From contig MU271145.1 in NCBI GenBank assembly GCA_021432605.1, positions 806,001 through 870,000 of the forward strand: a stretch of 64,000 nt of DNA. The letters are read 5' to 3'. A program made the translations under genes and the position numbers. The notes beneath the pieces are model-generated. The model saw only the letters and a program-made list of their open reading frames with translations, did not search any database and had not been told where the DNA came from. The stretch comes from Coniochaeta sp. PMI_546. Its lineage: Eukaryota > Ascomycota > Sordariomycetes > Coniochaetales > Coniochaetaceae. Of the stretch, positions 43,438 to 54,342 are shown piece by piece; the first letter of the stretch is position 1, and each line of letters opens with the position of its first letter.

Positions 43438-45119
43438 TTAGGCCGCAGGAGCCGGATTTCCCGCCTCGTCCCAGCCCCATACTTGGGACAGGTATCGGCC
43501 CATGTTGACGCGCTTGCTCCGCATCTCCACCATCCACGGGTGGTCCAGCATGCGCCATGGACTGGCTCGCCGGCTAGATTCCTTTTCGAGGCTGAGCTAC
43601 GGGTTAGCAGGCTGTAAAATATATAAGAGGAAGACGTGGTCAACTCACCAGCACTCGATGAAGTACTTGAAGTTGTCGCTCCAGAAGATATTTGCTGCCG
43701 GTTCGTCCTTCAGCTTTGGAATCGGCTGTCTGACGATATAGGTGAGAAGATCGATCAATCCTGCACGAGGTTGATCGATGGTGCCGTCAGCAGGGAATGG
43801 AAACCTGTGTTGGGCAACTTCGAGCAAGGTAACGCCTGTGGACCAGACGTCCGATGTGATGGTGTATGACTGGCCGGTGATACGCTCGGGAGCCATGTAG
43901 TACGATGTGCCGATAAACGTGTTGGCCTCCCCCTTTGTCCCGAAATCACCCGACACCCCGAAGTCGCAGAGCTTGACGTCTCCGTTCCGGCAGATCAGAA
44001 TGTTAGATGGCTTGATGTCCCGATGGATGATCTTCTTGCTGTGAAGGTACGTGAGACCGCGCAGGACGCCCTCGGCGATCTTACCGAGGACTTTCTCCCC
44101 TGTCCGGCCGCCTAGTCGCTTGACCTCCTTGTAGATGCTGTCTAAGGAGCCGCCTTCACAGAACTCCATGGCAATGGAGATGGTAGCCGTAGCTGGGTCG
44201 ACGAAAGCGCCATAGTATCGACAGATGTGTTCTGATGCGCACTCTTTGTTGAAGTTAATCTCTCGGACAATCTGTTTCTTGACGTCTGGATCGGGATTCG
44301 TAGTGATGACCTGGTGCTGTTGTTAGTTTCATGCTATTGAGCAGACATCGAGTGCCGATGTAGGCAATGTACCTTGAGGGCGAAGATCGTCTTTCCACCT
44401 CGCAACTTGCACTTTGTCACAGCACCGCCAGCACCCTCCCCTAGGCTCCCTATCTCTTCAATTCTCTTCTCCGCGCTTGCAATGCGCCACCCCTCGTCAT
44501 CCAGGTCTTCAACATCGGCCGCCATCGCTCTCTCCAAGCTGAGTTTGTCGAAACCTTCTAAGCCGGGTAAACTGCCTTCCCTCTCCATGCTCGCACCGCC
44601 AGGTCCCTCACTCGCATTCGAGTATAGTGACCCCACAGCCGAGACTGGGTCGCCTTGGTTCTTCGTGCTGCCAATCCCGTACTGGCTTGCAAAAGACAAG
44701 GCGCTGAACTGAGAGCCGGCACTAGTAGGGTTGCTACCGCGCCCATCCAACGGTCCAAAACTGCCGCTACGACTGTGAGCGGCAGAGCTCTCGCTCCCGC
44801 CGCTGGCACTATAGCCTTGTTGCGTTGGAGGGCGTCCTGGAGGTTGCTCGTGGGGTGTGATATTGCTGCCCATCGGCGTAGCCAAGTGTAGCACGGGGAG
44901 AGCTGGCCTCGATGATATGGCAGCCGAGTTACCCAGCGGTTTGACATTTGGCGAAGGTGGAATGGCTAGACCAAGGCGCGGCGGTCCGCGCGGCCGTTGG
45001 CCTGGAAGAGCTGGACGGAGCAGAGGCGCTGGCGAGGACATGGTTGGTACGGAGAGGGCGGGCGTCGTGTTGACTTGGAGCGGTGGCACGGAGGTGCCGG
45101 AGTCTGATGGATGCGCCAT
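43438..45119 (-). CDS. MAP kinase kinase of the cell wall integrity pathway (MKK1/2 type)
   Basis: Three exons on the minus strand (45119-44373, 44310-43649, 43591-43438) encode 520 aa. A proline/serine-rich regulatory region of about 215 residues precedes the kinase domain. Motifs are GEGAGGAV (glycine loop), IFALK with the ATP-binding K249, [21 protein letters not shown] and [14 protein letters not shown]. The activation segment [13 protein letters not shown] is the filamentous-fungal Mkk1/Mkk2 form. In the known pathway it is activated by Bck1 and phosphorylates the Slt2/Mpk1 MAP kinase in response to wall stress. The last exon joins ECC to [15 protein letters not shown] and ends with [13 protein letters not shown]. 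It has a long upstream spacer and is convergent with the LAMMER kinase. Confidence 0.93.
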
Positions 45120-47577
45120 GATCTGTAGTAATGACGAGTAAGTAAGGCTGATCTGTCTGACTACGACATAGCTCCTGGATGAGGAATGCTGGTCTTCACG
45201 CCAAGATGAACCGGCGAGGAAGGGGTAGAAGAAGGTAGATGCATACTATGTGGTGATTTCAGGTGCTGCGGGATTCTGATTTATTTTGCACTTGAAGATA
45301 TGCGGCTGCCGGCAGCTCTGCAGGATGCTGATGCAGGATGATAGACAGCAGGCGGTGTTGTATGGGTGGTGGTCGATAATAGGGCCGAAGCGGCAACAGT
45401 ATGAGACTGGTGTCCAGGATACTCCGCAGATGGCTCTTTTTCAGAGTGGCCGCTCACCGACCGTGAGTTGTCGTGACCAGGAGATCGTCTGCTTCTCGAC
45501 ACCGAGAGGCGAAGTATCTGCAGCGGCAGCTCGGTAGATGAAATTATCGAGGACCGGAGGGAGAGCTGACGCAAGTCAGACGCAACGTTCAAACCGTAAG
45601 CTGGTGTAACCGACACCACTCATAGAACGTCCTCGTTTTGATACGGACTGTTCGGAGACCGGAAAGGGCTTCCAGGGAAGAAATCGAAAACAAAAAAGAA
45701 GCCAAGGACTCCCGTCGGCGTGCAAAAGCAGTTGTTGTATAATAAAAGAGAAAGAGAAGCGATGAGTTGAACGAGCGGGAAGCGATCGTCCTAGGCCTGC
45801 GGGGCCGCCTGGACAATTGGACTGTGGTGGCAGCACTGCCAGGGGGTCCTTCCACTGCTTCCCCTTGGCTTGTTGGTGGGCGCTGGTGTTGAAAGGCGGG
45901 GTGAGCACGGTAGCAGCTTCGATCTAAGCGGAGCAGCAGTGCTACGTACACCTGCTAGCGCCAAAAGGAGAATACTTCTCCTCCTCAGTGGCCAGACCCT
46001 TAAGACCAGGAGATATCCAAGCAGCTTTAGCGTCGGCAAGTTGGACAAATGCGTGGATGCAAGACAGGAGTTGCAAAGAAAGTGTTAACATGCGCGAGGA
46101 GGGAACGAGCTAGGGCTTATGTGTGGCTGCCGACGAGATGAAGGTGCCAAAACACAATATCATGGCACCTGGTGCCCTGCTGTCAGTTGTAGTGCCATCT
46201 CAGTTCCTGACAAAATCGGGGACGGGGACCCCAGGGGCGAACAGGGAACGCACTACTTGAGAGTCCCCACTATAACGCGCTGATGGACTCAGGGTCTGTC
46301 CTGTTACTCCTGTACTGTTGGCGCAGCGAAGTCCTACAAAAGTTCCGTGCATCCCCAACTTGGCCATGGCCCAAGCTTCTCGAGCTTCCAGTCGGTACCT
46401 TTGTCATCCCAACTTCGAACTTCAACACTCTGGCCAACCGCTGGAGTGATAAACACCGTCTCATCCCGACAAGATACCTCCAACCGAAGAAGTGCGCAAG
46501 TACAGGCTCATCATATTGGGTGTCGGCTCACTTCTTCAATGCATCCCGGTCTCAATACTGCATCTAATGGTCAACTTGCAGGACTCGGTAGGCCGTTCAG
46601 GTCCACAGCTTGGAAAGCAATGCAATGCAGCCACTGAGGGGGCGGCCAAGCGAGCTTCGTTGGGGTCTAAAGCACCACCCTTCATCACAGACGTGGCCCA
46701 TTCAAGTGTGACGAAGCTCATCTGGCAAGCATTGGCGTCAGCCGAGCGTCCACTTGTATGCAGTGATTTGACATCTCCAATTTCACTCCTCGATAGAGGT
46801 GTGTTTGACCCATCTTGCCTCAAATTCTTAACGCTGCGCGATGTCAGTCGAATAATGGCCCCCTTAAAGGTCAGTGGGGTTGGACCATGCCTTCGTATCT
46901 GATGCTCACCATGGTGTCCTCATCTCAAGGTGCAACGTCATGGCTGTGTGTGACGGGCAGCGGGTCGAATCATGCTGACCCTCGAAGGCGCAAAAAGACC
47001 CGACGCTGTTGGACGCCACCGAATGGAGGTCCGGGTGACAGAGCCAGGCTTGCTGCACCGCTCCTGAACAAGCCTGTCTGACGTATCCAGGCCCCTAAAC
47101 CCGGTAATATCAGACCTTCCCAGGACCGCTGACATGGAAGACCGGATGAAAGCAGCCTTTTCTGCAGCAGGCAGTTATTAGCCCAGTGCAAGCAAACATC
47201 CCTGAACGACCCCTACAGGCTAGTGAGGCTACCCTACTTCACAGCTTCTTCCAAGCGCGCGTCAAAGGTCGGTCCACTTAAAATCGCGCTTCTTATAGGC
47301 TTCCCCAACCTGTGGGTCGGTGTTTCAAGCTTGTGGGTCCCAGCCCGCACGATCTGGTTGGTTGACTTCGACGCGGCCCTGTCCGCTAGCCCCACCCTGC
47401 TAGCATTGATCGAACTTTTTTTTTCTTTCGTCTTGGTTATCAACAGCGTCAAAGGCTACTGGACTGTGCCATGCCACAATTTCATGCAGATTAGCCCAGC
47501 TCCATCAGACTGATACAGTCCTAAACGAGCCAGTCTAGCCACAGGCTGACCATTTACCGACTCTCAAAGGTTTGACC
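45120..47577. other. Long intergenic region, MKK to DBP8
   Basis: About 2.46 kb between divergent genes, holding both promoters. Frames at 45576-45951 (-) lie where the MKK leader should be and have low-complexity Arg/Ser content. Frames at 46283-46902 on both strands overlap each other and show no domain. No gene is supported. Confidence 0.4.
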
Positions 47578-49307
47578 ATGCCGTCATCTACAGGCCACAA
47601 ATCAGGAGCTCGGCTCAGTGAGCCGGACAGTGAGCCGACGATATCAGATGAGGTTGAGTCTCAGAGTGCCGATTCCGGCTCCGATTCCGACTCGTACTCA
47701 GATTCCTTGGACAGCACAGAACCCCGGAAGAGGCGTAGGACTTCATCGGATGGCGCTGTAGAGAGCGACGACGACGACGACGACGATGACGATGACGATG
47801 CAGGGCCTGCCGACGGTGCTAAGCCCCTGCCTTCCTTTAGTGTGCCCTCACGCATAAAGCGTGGTCCCTTAGAGAAGAAACCACCCGCTCAACCAGAAAA
47901 TCCAGGCCAGCAGTTCCACAATCCATCAGCAAAAGTGCTAGCACCGACGGACCCAAACACGAGCTTTGAGTCTCTCGGCGTGCGGCCATGGCTTGTCCGA
48001 TCTCTCGCTAATATGGCTATCAAGCGGCCTACGGGGATTCAGAAGGGTTGCATCCCGGAAATCCTCAAAGGAAGGGACTGTATCGGTGGCAGTAGGACCG
48101 GTTCCGGTAAAACGGTGGCGTTCGCCGCTCCCATCTTGCAGAAGTGGGCAGAAGATCCGTCTGGCATTTTCGCCGTTGTACTGACACCGACACGGTAAGC
48201 ATTCCTTACGACTTACAGCCATTTCAAATGCACTAACATGCCCATAGTGAACTAGCACTGCAAATATACGAGCAGTTCAAAGCCATATCTTCTCCACAGT
48301 CACTGAAAGCGATCCTTGTAACTGGAGGTTCTGATATGCGAACCCAGGCCATCGCCCTGTCACAACGGCCTCATGTCGTCATTGCAACCCCTGGCCGCTT
48401 AGCGGACCACATTCGAACCTCGGGCGAGGACACGATATGTGGCCTAAGACGAGTCCGGTTCGTGGTCCTCGACGAAGCCGATCGCCTTCTTTCCGCGGGA
48501 CTAGGCAGCATGCTGCCGGATGTAGAAGAGTGCCTGAGCGTGCTCCCCCCTCCAGCAGAACGACAGACGCTGCTATTCACAGCTACCGTTACGCCTGAGG
48601 TGCGAGCTCTGAAGGACATGCCCCGAAAACCCGGTCGTGAGCCGGTTTTCGTCTGCGAAGTGGACACCCAGGCGCTGGCGATACCCGCCACACTGCGTCA
48701 GATGCATGTGCAAGTACCCGTCACGCATCGAGAGCACTACCTACATGTCTTCCTCTTGACGGAGGAGAACAAGGATAAATCAGTCATTATCTTCTGCAAC
48801 CGCACCTCGACGGCGGATTACCTGCACCATCTGCTCCGTCTCCTCGAGCACCGCGTCACATCCCTACACTCCAAGCTGCCGCAACGCCAGCGCATCGACA
48901 ATTTAGGCCGATTCCGCGCCTCGGCAGCGCGTATACTTGTCGCTACGGACGTGGCTGCCAGAGGTCTGGATATTCCCGAGGTCAGTCTCGTGATTAACTA
49001 CGACGTTCCTCGCGATCCGGACGACTACATCCATCGCGTCGGTCGTACTGCCCGTGCGGGCCGTGAAGGAGACGCCGTCACATTTGTGGGGCAGAGAGAC
49101 GTTGAATTGGTGCTGGCAATCGAAGAGCGGGTCGGCCGACCGCTCGAGAAGTGGGAGGAGGAGGGTGTCAACCTTGAGACGAGGGTCATCCGCGATGCGC
49201 TCAAGTTGGTCAGCGAGAAGAAGAGGGAGGCGCTCCTCGAGGTTGAGGAGAAGAGGGAGGTGGGTGGTAAGAGGAAGCGGACGAAGCAGAAGTTGAACCG
49301 TGCTTAG
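47578..49307 (+). CDS. DBP8: ATP-dependent RNA helicase DBP8 (DEAD box)
   Basis: Two exons (47578-48194, 48248-49307) encode 558 aa. The N-terminal 120 residues are acidic and disordered, including eleven consecutive aspartates encoded by a GAC/GAT run at 47767-47799. The helicase core shows [14 protein letters not shown] (Q-motif region), GSRTGSGKT (I), TPTREL (Ia, completed across the intron), TPGRL (Ib), VLDEADRLL (II), FTATVT (III, with TAT for SAT as in Dbp8), [11 protein letters not shown] and [13 protein letters not shown] (VI). A lysine/arginine-rich tail ends [10 protein letters not shown]. Dbp8 acts in the nucleolus in 18S rRNA maturation with Esf2. The call is firm. Confidence 0.94.
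47767..47799 (+). repeat. Trinucleotide (GAC/GAT) run inside DBP8
   Basis: Eleven aspartate codons in a row, six GAC then alternating GAT and GAC. A run of this kind is prone to length change by replication slippage and lies in a disordered acidic region. Confidence 0.85.
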
Positions 49308-49474
49308 GTCTTGACGGCGTCTAGAACGTGTTCGCACTCTGTCAAGCAAGCGCTGCGCCTGTGCTGTTGGATATGTGGAGGAGATATCTCACAACTTAAC
49401 GACCAAAAATAATACAAAACTGTCCAATGCATTAGAGTTTCTTTTTGAAGACCCGTTCTATATGGATATATGAT

Positions 49475-50629
49475 CTACTCCCCGACCAGTCTCAAAACCC
49501 TAATCGCATTCCCTCCCATAATGCCTTTGGCCTCCTCGCTCCCCTCGCCCACGGCCTTGTTGACTGCCTCAGCATTGAGCGTGACACTCTCCCACAGTCC
49601 CTCCTCGTCACTCGTCAGCGGCGGGAAGAAAGGGTGGTCAGTTCCAAACATGAGTCTATCTGCCGCGCCAGCCGCGTCAACAGCCGCCTTCAACCCGACA
49701 TCAGAATAGATGACCGCATCGAGGTAGATCTGCTCCCTCAGCACGTCCCACACCGTCCTCCGCTCGGCAGTGACCTTGCCCTCCCTAACCAGATGGCCGT
49801 CGTGCAGGACGCAGCTCTCTATGCGCCCGGCCAAGAACGGCAGCGTCCCGCCGCTGTGGGCCAGGATCATGCGAAGGTCGCGGACAGCGTCGAACACGCC
49901 CGCGAGATACATCCTCGTCACGGCGATGGTGGTCTCCATGGGAAATCCGAGGGCCAAGGGCAATACATGGCCGTAGTTGGACGAGGCCAGGGGACCCCAG
50001 ACTTCGTTGGGGAGGCCGTAGTGCGGGTGCAGGAAGATGGTCATGTTGGCCTTTGCCAGAGCCGAAAAGATGGGCAGGAGATCCGGGTCGTCAAGGCCTT
50101 TGCCTAGGCCTGAGGTGCCGAGGATCACGCCGCGGCAGTAGGGCAGTTTGGAGGCTTCTGCGATGGAGGAGAGCACTGTGTTCAGCTCGGCAGTGAGGGG
50201 CAGGGTGGCGAAGAAGTAGAGACGGCCTGGGTGCTCGGCGCACATTGCGCTGAAGGAGGCGTTGATGCTCTCTGCCTGAGGGCCGGACTCTTCTGCCGAC
50301 AGGAAGTCGAGCCAGGGGTTGGCGAGGGAGATGACCGAGATGGAGATGTTGTGCGTGTCCATGAAGTGGATCTTTTGGGCGAGGGAGGAGTAGTGTTTTG
50401 TCAGGGGCCGGCCGGGGACGTGTGTTGACGTTGTGGTCGAGGCATTGTCTGTCACTGCTGCTACGCCCAGTGAGGGCACTTCGGCCTCGAGTAGAATCAG
50501 ACGCGGGTCTGGCGAGCTGGGAAAGCTGCGGACGAGGGGGATTGTGCTGCGTGATTCTAGGATCTTGACATAGGCTGGAGGGTACATGTGCGTGTGGATG
50601 TCCACTATTTTTGGTCTTGAGTCTGCCAT
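49475..50629 (-). CDS. Amidohydrolase-family protein, ACMSD-like
   Basis: Single-exon gene of 384 aa in the amidohydrolase 2 group that includes aminocarboxymuconate-semialdehyde decarboxylase and related non-oxidative decarboxylases. The N-terminal VDIHTHMYPP gives the HxH metal pair (H12, H14); FLHPHYGLPN, ILAHSGGTLPF and FGTDHPFFPP supply the further metal and catalytic positions. The barrel-type core seems complete and there is no signal peptide. The substrate cannot be read from sequence; decarboxylation or hydrolysis of an aromatic or muconate acid is inferred from the family. It is divergent from a 2OG-Fe(II) oxygenase gene, with 747 bp between the start codons. Confidence 0.86.
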   Translation of the reverse strand: MADSRPKIVDIHTHMYPPAYVKILESRSTIPLVRSFPSSPDPRLILLEAEVPSLGVAAVTDNASTTTSTHVPGRPLTKHYSSLAQKIHFMDTHNISISVISLANPWLDFLSAEESGPQAESINASFSAMCAEHPGRLYFFATLPLTAELNTVLSSIAEASKLPYCRGVILGTSGLGKGLDDPDLLPIFSALAKANMTIFLHPHYGLPNEVWGPLASSNYGHVLPLALGFPMETTIAVTRMYLAGVFDAVRDLRMILAHSGGTLPFLAGRIESCVLHDGHLVREGKVTAERRTVWDVLREQIYLDAVIYSDVGLKAAVDAAGAADRLMFGTDHPFFPPLTSDEEGLWESVTLNAEAVNKAVGEGSEEAKGIMGGNAIRVLRLVGE

Positions 50630-51376
50630 TGTGAGGGTTCCGGCGATGAGACTGAATGGGTGTAGAACCGGAATATGGCAAGAATAGCTATAGGGGGTTC
50701 AATATAGAAAACCGAGAGTTGTGAGAGTTGTCCCTTATATCACGAAATAATCTGTGCGTGACGTTTTGCGCAGGTGTAGTCGTAGCTCTAGTGAACACTT
50801 CGCTCCGAATGAAAAGCTGTATCTGATGGCTACGGTACCTCGTGCTTTAGAGATGTATCATTCCGCTAGCTAATATCATCCTCCAACGGTCGTGATACGT
50901 AAAGACCGGGACCGTAGCTCCCGACTTACATGGCGGCGGGGTCATTTTCCGACTTAGACTGACCACAGTAAGGTAGTCTAGACCCCGGGACCCCACCATC
51001 CCCGCTCTCGTTATCTTGCAGAAGGTATCTTATCAGTTACACTGACCGCGAAACCGTAATAAGTGGCGGATCAGGAGAGAGATACATGCTGCACCGTAGG
51101 TGGCTCTGGGTGGCCAATTGCTGCTGCATTGATTGACCTGCTGAGGTTGGGCACGGCCAGTGGAGGCACATGCCTGCCTTGTTCGGGACAGGCTCGGCTT
51201 GCCGTTGAATATTAAATCCTCGGACGTCGCCGCCAGTCGTCTCACATTCCAGTTAGATATCAGCCTCACGACCTTCCTCTCTCACTTATGACAAGTTCAC
51301 TAGATCCTCGAGTCACTCTTAAAGCGAGATCCAGGATTTCTAAGTTTGGCAGTGGAAAAGAGATACCGGCTCAAAC
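50630..51376. promoter_or_regulatory. Divergent intergenic region, amidohydrolase / 2OG oxygenase
   Basis: 747 bp between two start codons of divergent catabolic-type enzymes. It probably contains both promoters. CGG-containing stretches occur (for example near 50936 and 51065), but no clear paired CGG operator was seen. Confidence 0.35.
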
Positions 51377-52511
51377 ATGGAGAAAGCAGCCGTGAAAGAA
51401 GACGGGCTCCTGATCCCGGTACGCGATAGATAATGCGCCGATATTGGATGCTCAACGGGAACGATTGGTGCTGACAAGTGAACACAGTTGATTGACTTCT
51501 CCAAGTTCCTCCATGGCGACGAAGCCCAAAGGCAGGAAATAGCGAAAGCTATCCTCCATGGCTTCCAGACGGCCGGCTTTATTTATTTGTCCAACATCCC
51601 CATCACCGAGGAGACACGGACTCACGTGTTTGGAACCTCGGCCAAGTTCTTCGACCAGCCGCTCGACGACAAGATGGCGAAGTGCTGGACCACCCCCGAG
51701 GCCAACCGGGGCTACTCCGCCCCAGGAAGGGAGAAGGTAACGCAGTTAACCGATCCGGCCGAGGTCGAGCGTGTTCGCAACTCGGTGCCTGATATAAAGG
51801 AGAGCTTCGAGATCGGCCGCGAGGGCGAGCCAGACCATCCTAATCAGTGGCCCGAGGAGAAAGATGCTCTGGTCGGGTTCAAGAGCACCATGCTCGACTT
51901 TTTCGAACAGTGCAAGGCGCTGCATGTCGAGGTTATGCGGGCCATTGCCGTGGGCATGGGCCTTGATCCAGGATTCTTTGACGGATTTGTGGATGTTGGC
52001 GATAACACGTTGCGCCTGCTGCATTACCCGGCTGTTGACAAAAAGGTGTTCAAGATCAACCCTGGACAGGTTCGTGCTGGAGAGCACTCGGACTACGGCT
52101 CCATAACGCTGCTGTTCCAGGACTCCAGGGGCGGGCTGCAGGTCAAGAGTCCGAATGGGAAGTTTGTCGATGCCACTCCGATCCCCGGCACGTGTGTGGT
52201 TAATGCCGGCGACTTGCTGGCCAGATGGAGCAACGACACGATCAAGAGCACCATCCATCGTGTTGTTGAGCCTCCTAGTGCCGACGGTGACGTCCATCCG
52301 CCGAGGTATAGCATCGCGTAAGCATCTCCGTGGTAGTCTCCGGATGGAACTGTAGCAGCGACTGACCACCTGTAATAGGTACTTCTGCAATCCCAACTTC
52401 AAGAGCCATATCGAAGTCCTGCCCGGAACATACGCAGCCGAGGAGGAGAAGAAGTACCCGGGCATCAACAGCGGGCAGTACCTGGTACAGCGGCTGGCAA
52501 CAACATATTAG
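51377..52511 (+). CDS. 2-oxoglutarate/Fe(II)-dependent oxygenase, isopenicillin N synthase-like
   Basis: Three exons (51377-51418, 51488-52317, 52379-52511) encode 334 aa. The first exon carries only 14 codons (MEKAAVKEDGLLIP) and joins LIDFSKFLHGDEAQRQ, the DIOX_N start. The C-terminal oxygenase domain has the iron triad HSD in AGEHSDYGSITLLF and the distal His in KSTIHRVV, followed by RYSIAYF with the 2-oxoglutarate-binding Arg-x-Ser. QSNIPI-like entry residues (FIYLSNIPI) are typical. Fungal members hydroxylate, desaturate or cyclise varied small molecules. Substrate is unknown; pairing with the divergent amidohydrolase suggests, but does not show, a shared pathway. Confidence 0.9.
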
Positions 52512-53006
52512 ATGTTAAATTACCGTGCCAGTAAACGGCATCCAGTGAAACCCGGTAAGGTTGGCTGAGGTTGAGCGACCAAGGAATGGGGCATGATAGC
52601 CTGGCTTGCCTGGCAGGTTCCTTTGCAGTTCCCTCATGTACGCAACATTGTCCACGTGTTCATAGTTGGTATTCAGATCCACGGATGTATGTAGCACTTG
52701 ATATCTCTCCGCTTCTTCTCTGCAATTAGTGAATCATCAATAATGATGGAAGCAAAGGCCCAAAGAGGCGCTGTGACGACTGAAAGGAACAGTGGAGGAG
52801 GATGGATCCACACTGAATGTGGCTTGGCATTGGCGCCACAGTAAATGAGCCACAGTCAAGAATAAACCCTGGGTCAAAACATCGTCACTTCTTCCACTTA
52901 ACACAACCCAAGGCGCATTAACATCTACTGTCTGCTCGTGCTCGAAACAGAGGAAGAGCGTCCAGTCTCTACCGCTAAAGAGTCGCAAGCCACAGAACTA
53001 TCTAAA
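52512..53006. other. Intergenic region before the J-protein gene
   Basis: 495 bp with no gene. It holds the 3' flank of the oxygenase and the promoter of the downstream J protein. Confidence 0.4.
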
Positions 53007-54086
53007 ATGGCGCTGGACAGCACCGAACTGGTGCAATATGCCCGCGACGCCGCCACCCGCGGCGACGACCTCTACGCCCTCCTCAACGTTGACGCGACGA
53101 CACCTAAGGAGGACATCCACCGCGCATGGCGGCGAGCCGGTCTCAAGTACCACCCGGACAAAGCCGGAGCTAACTACGACGCCGCAAAGTATGAGTCCTT
53201 CGAGCGGGCGCGTGACGTGCTGGTCGACCCAGCGGCGAGGGAAGCTTACGACAATGGACTGAAGGCGGTACTGCAGAAAAGGAAGCGGGTGGAGGAGATG
53301 AGTTCCGACAGGAGACGCTTTGTGGAAGAGCTCGAACGTGCGGAGAGGGAGGCTAAGCGAGCCAAGACTGGCGAACGGGAGGCAACTGGACTCAGCCTGG
53401 CGGAGAAGAACAGAGCTGCCGAGGCCGGTAGACGGAGGATGGAGGAGCGGGCGAGGCTGATGAGGGAAGCGGAGGAGAGGAGTCGGATGAGGGAGAAAAG
53501 CCGGGATAAGAGTCAGGAGCCGAGTGCGCCTGCTACTCCTACACCTACGGCAACTCCCAATCGACCCATCCCAGACATTGCGGCAAAAGAGGGGGTGGCA
53601 GAGACAAATTCAACAAACGCAGACACATCATCCACAAACGGTGACGAATACGAAGCAAAGATCGCGGAGCTCGAGCGAAAATTGAAGGAGAAACGTGAGA
53701 GGAAAGCAGCCAAAAAGGCTAGCAGGAAGAGCGACGTATCTGGCCTCTCGACACGGTGGTCGCCGTCTGCTGAGGGAGATCCTACCAAACCCCCCGATGG
53801 TGAGAAGGCAGAGTCAAAAGCTGACGGAGACAAGGGTACCCCCGATCGAGCACAACCAGCCAAAACTGCAACCTCGTCATTCGCTTTTCGGCCACCGTAC
53901 GCCGCCTCTGCTCCGACTTCGCCGGCCGTTGGAAAGCAGACACCCTCAGGTGGCGGCTCCACGCCGTCGTTCGCGGCTACTATGGCGAGGTTGAAAGCTG
54001 CGCAGATGAAGAGGGATGAGGAAAAGAGGAAAAGAGAGGCTGAGGCTGCTGCCTCAGCTCCTGCCGGTGAGCAACAAGCAGTGTAG
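53007..54086 (+). CDS. J-domain protein, CWC23/DNAJC17-like
   Basis: Single-exon gene of 359 aa. The ATG at 53007 (MALDSTELVQYARD) is preferred to an upstream in-frame non-ATG extension. The J domain covers about residues 18-80 (DDLYALLNVDATTPKEDIHR, then KYHPDKAG with the HPD triad). A long charged helical region (about 95-165) follows, then a Pro/Thr/Ser-rich linker, a second short charged helix (AKIAELERKLKEKRERKAAK), and a C-terminal FAATMARLKAAQMKRDEEKR. This order resembles fungal Cwf23/Cwc23 and animal DNAJC17, spliceosome-associated J proteins that stimulate Hsp70. No clear RRM is visible. The spliceosomal role is inferred from family resemblance. Confidence 0.82.
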   Translation: MALDSTELVQYARDAATRGDDLYALLNVDATTPKEDIHRAWRRAGLKYHPDKAGANYDAAKYESFERARDVLVDPAAREAYDNGLKAVLQKRKRVEEMSSDRRRFVEELERAEREAKRAKTGEREATGLSLAEKNRAAEAGRRRMEERARLMREAEERSRMREKSRDKSQEPSAPATPTPTATPNRPIPDIAAKEGVAETNSTNADTSSTNGDEYEAKIAELERKLKEKRERKAAKKASRKSDVSGLSTRWSPSAEGDPTKPPDGEKAESKADGDKGTPDRAQPAKTATSSFAFRPPYAASAPTSPAVGKQTPSGGGSTPSFAATMARLKAAQMKRDEEKRKREAEAAASAPAGEQQAV

Positions 54087-54342
54087 CTCGGTTTTCGGCT
54101 TCCTTCACTCCATTTGATACACTTTTGCGTTTTCCAGTGATACCACAGCAATAGCATGAGGGGAATATAACTTGATACCCATTTCTTGGCACAAGACGGT
54201 TTACCCACCCTGAGTGCATCTACAGATGAGATACACGTAATGTACATGCAAAATTGCTTCCGTTAAAGCCTCCCGTCAAGACATCCAGGGGAGCTGAGAG
54301 TGCTTCGTCAACAGCGGCATCCCTGTTCGCCCACACCCACAT

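Noticed and set aside
46492-46902. Frame starting MRKYRLIILGVGS, resembling the start of a Ras-type GTPase
   Set aside because: The phosphate-binding loop GxxxxGKS is missing and no later GTPase motifs follow in any frame; overlapping frames exist on the other strand.
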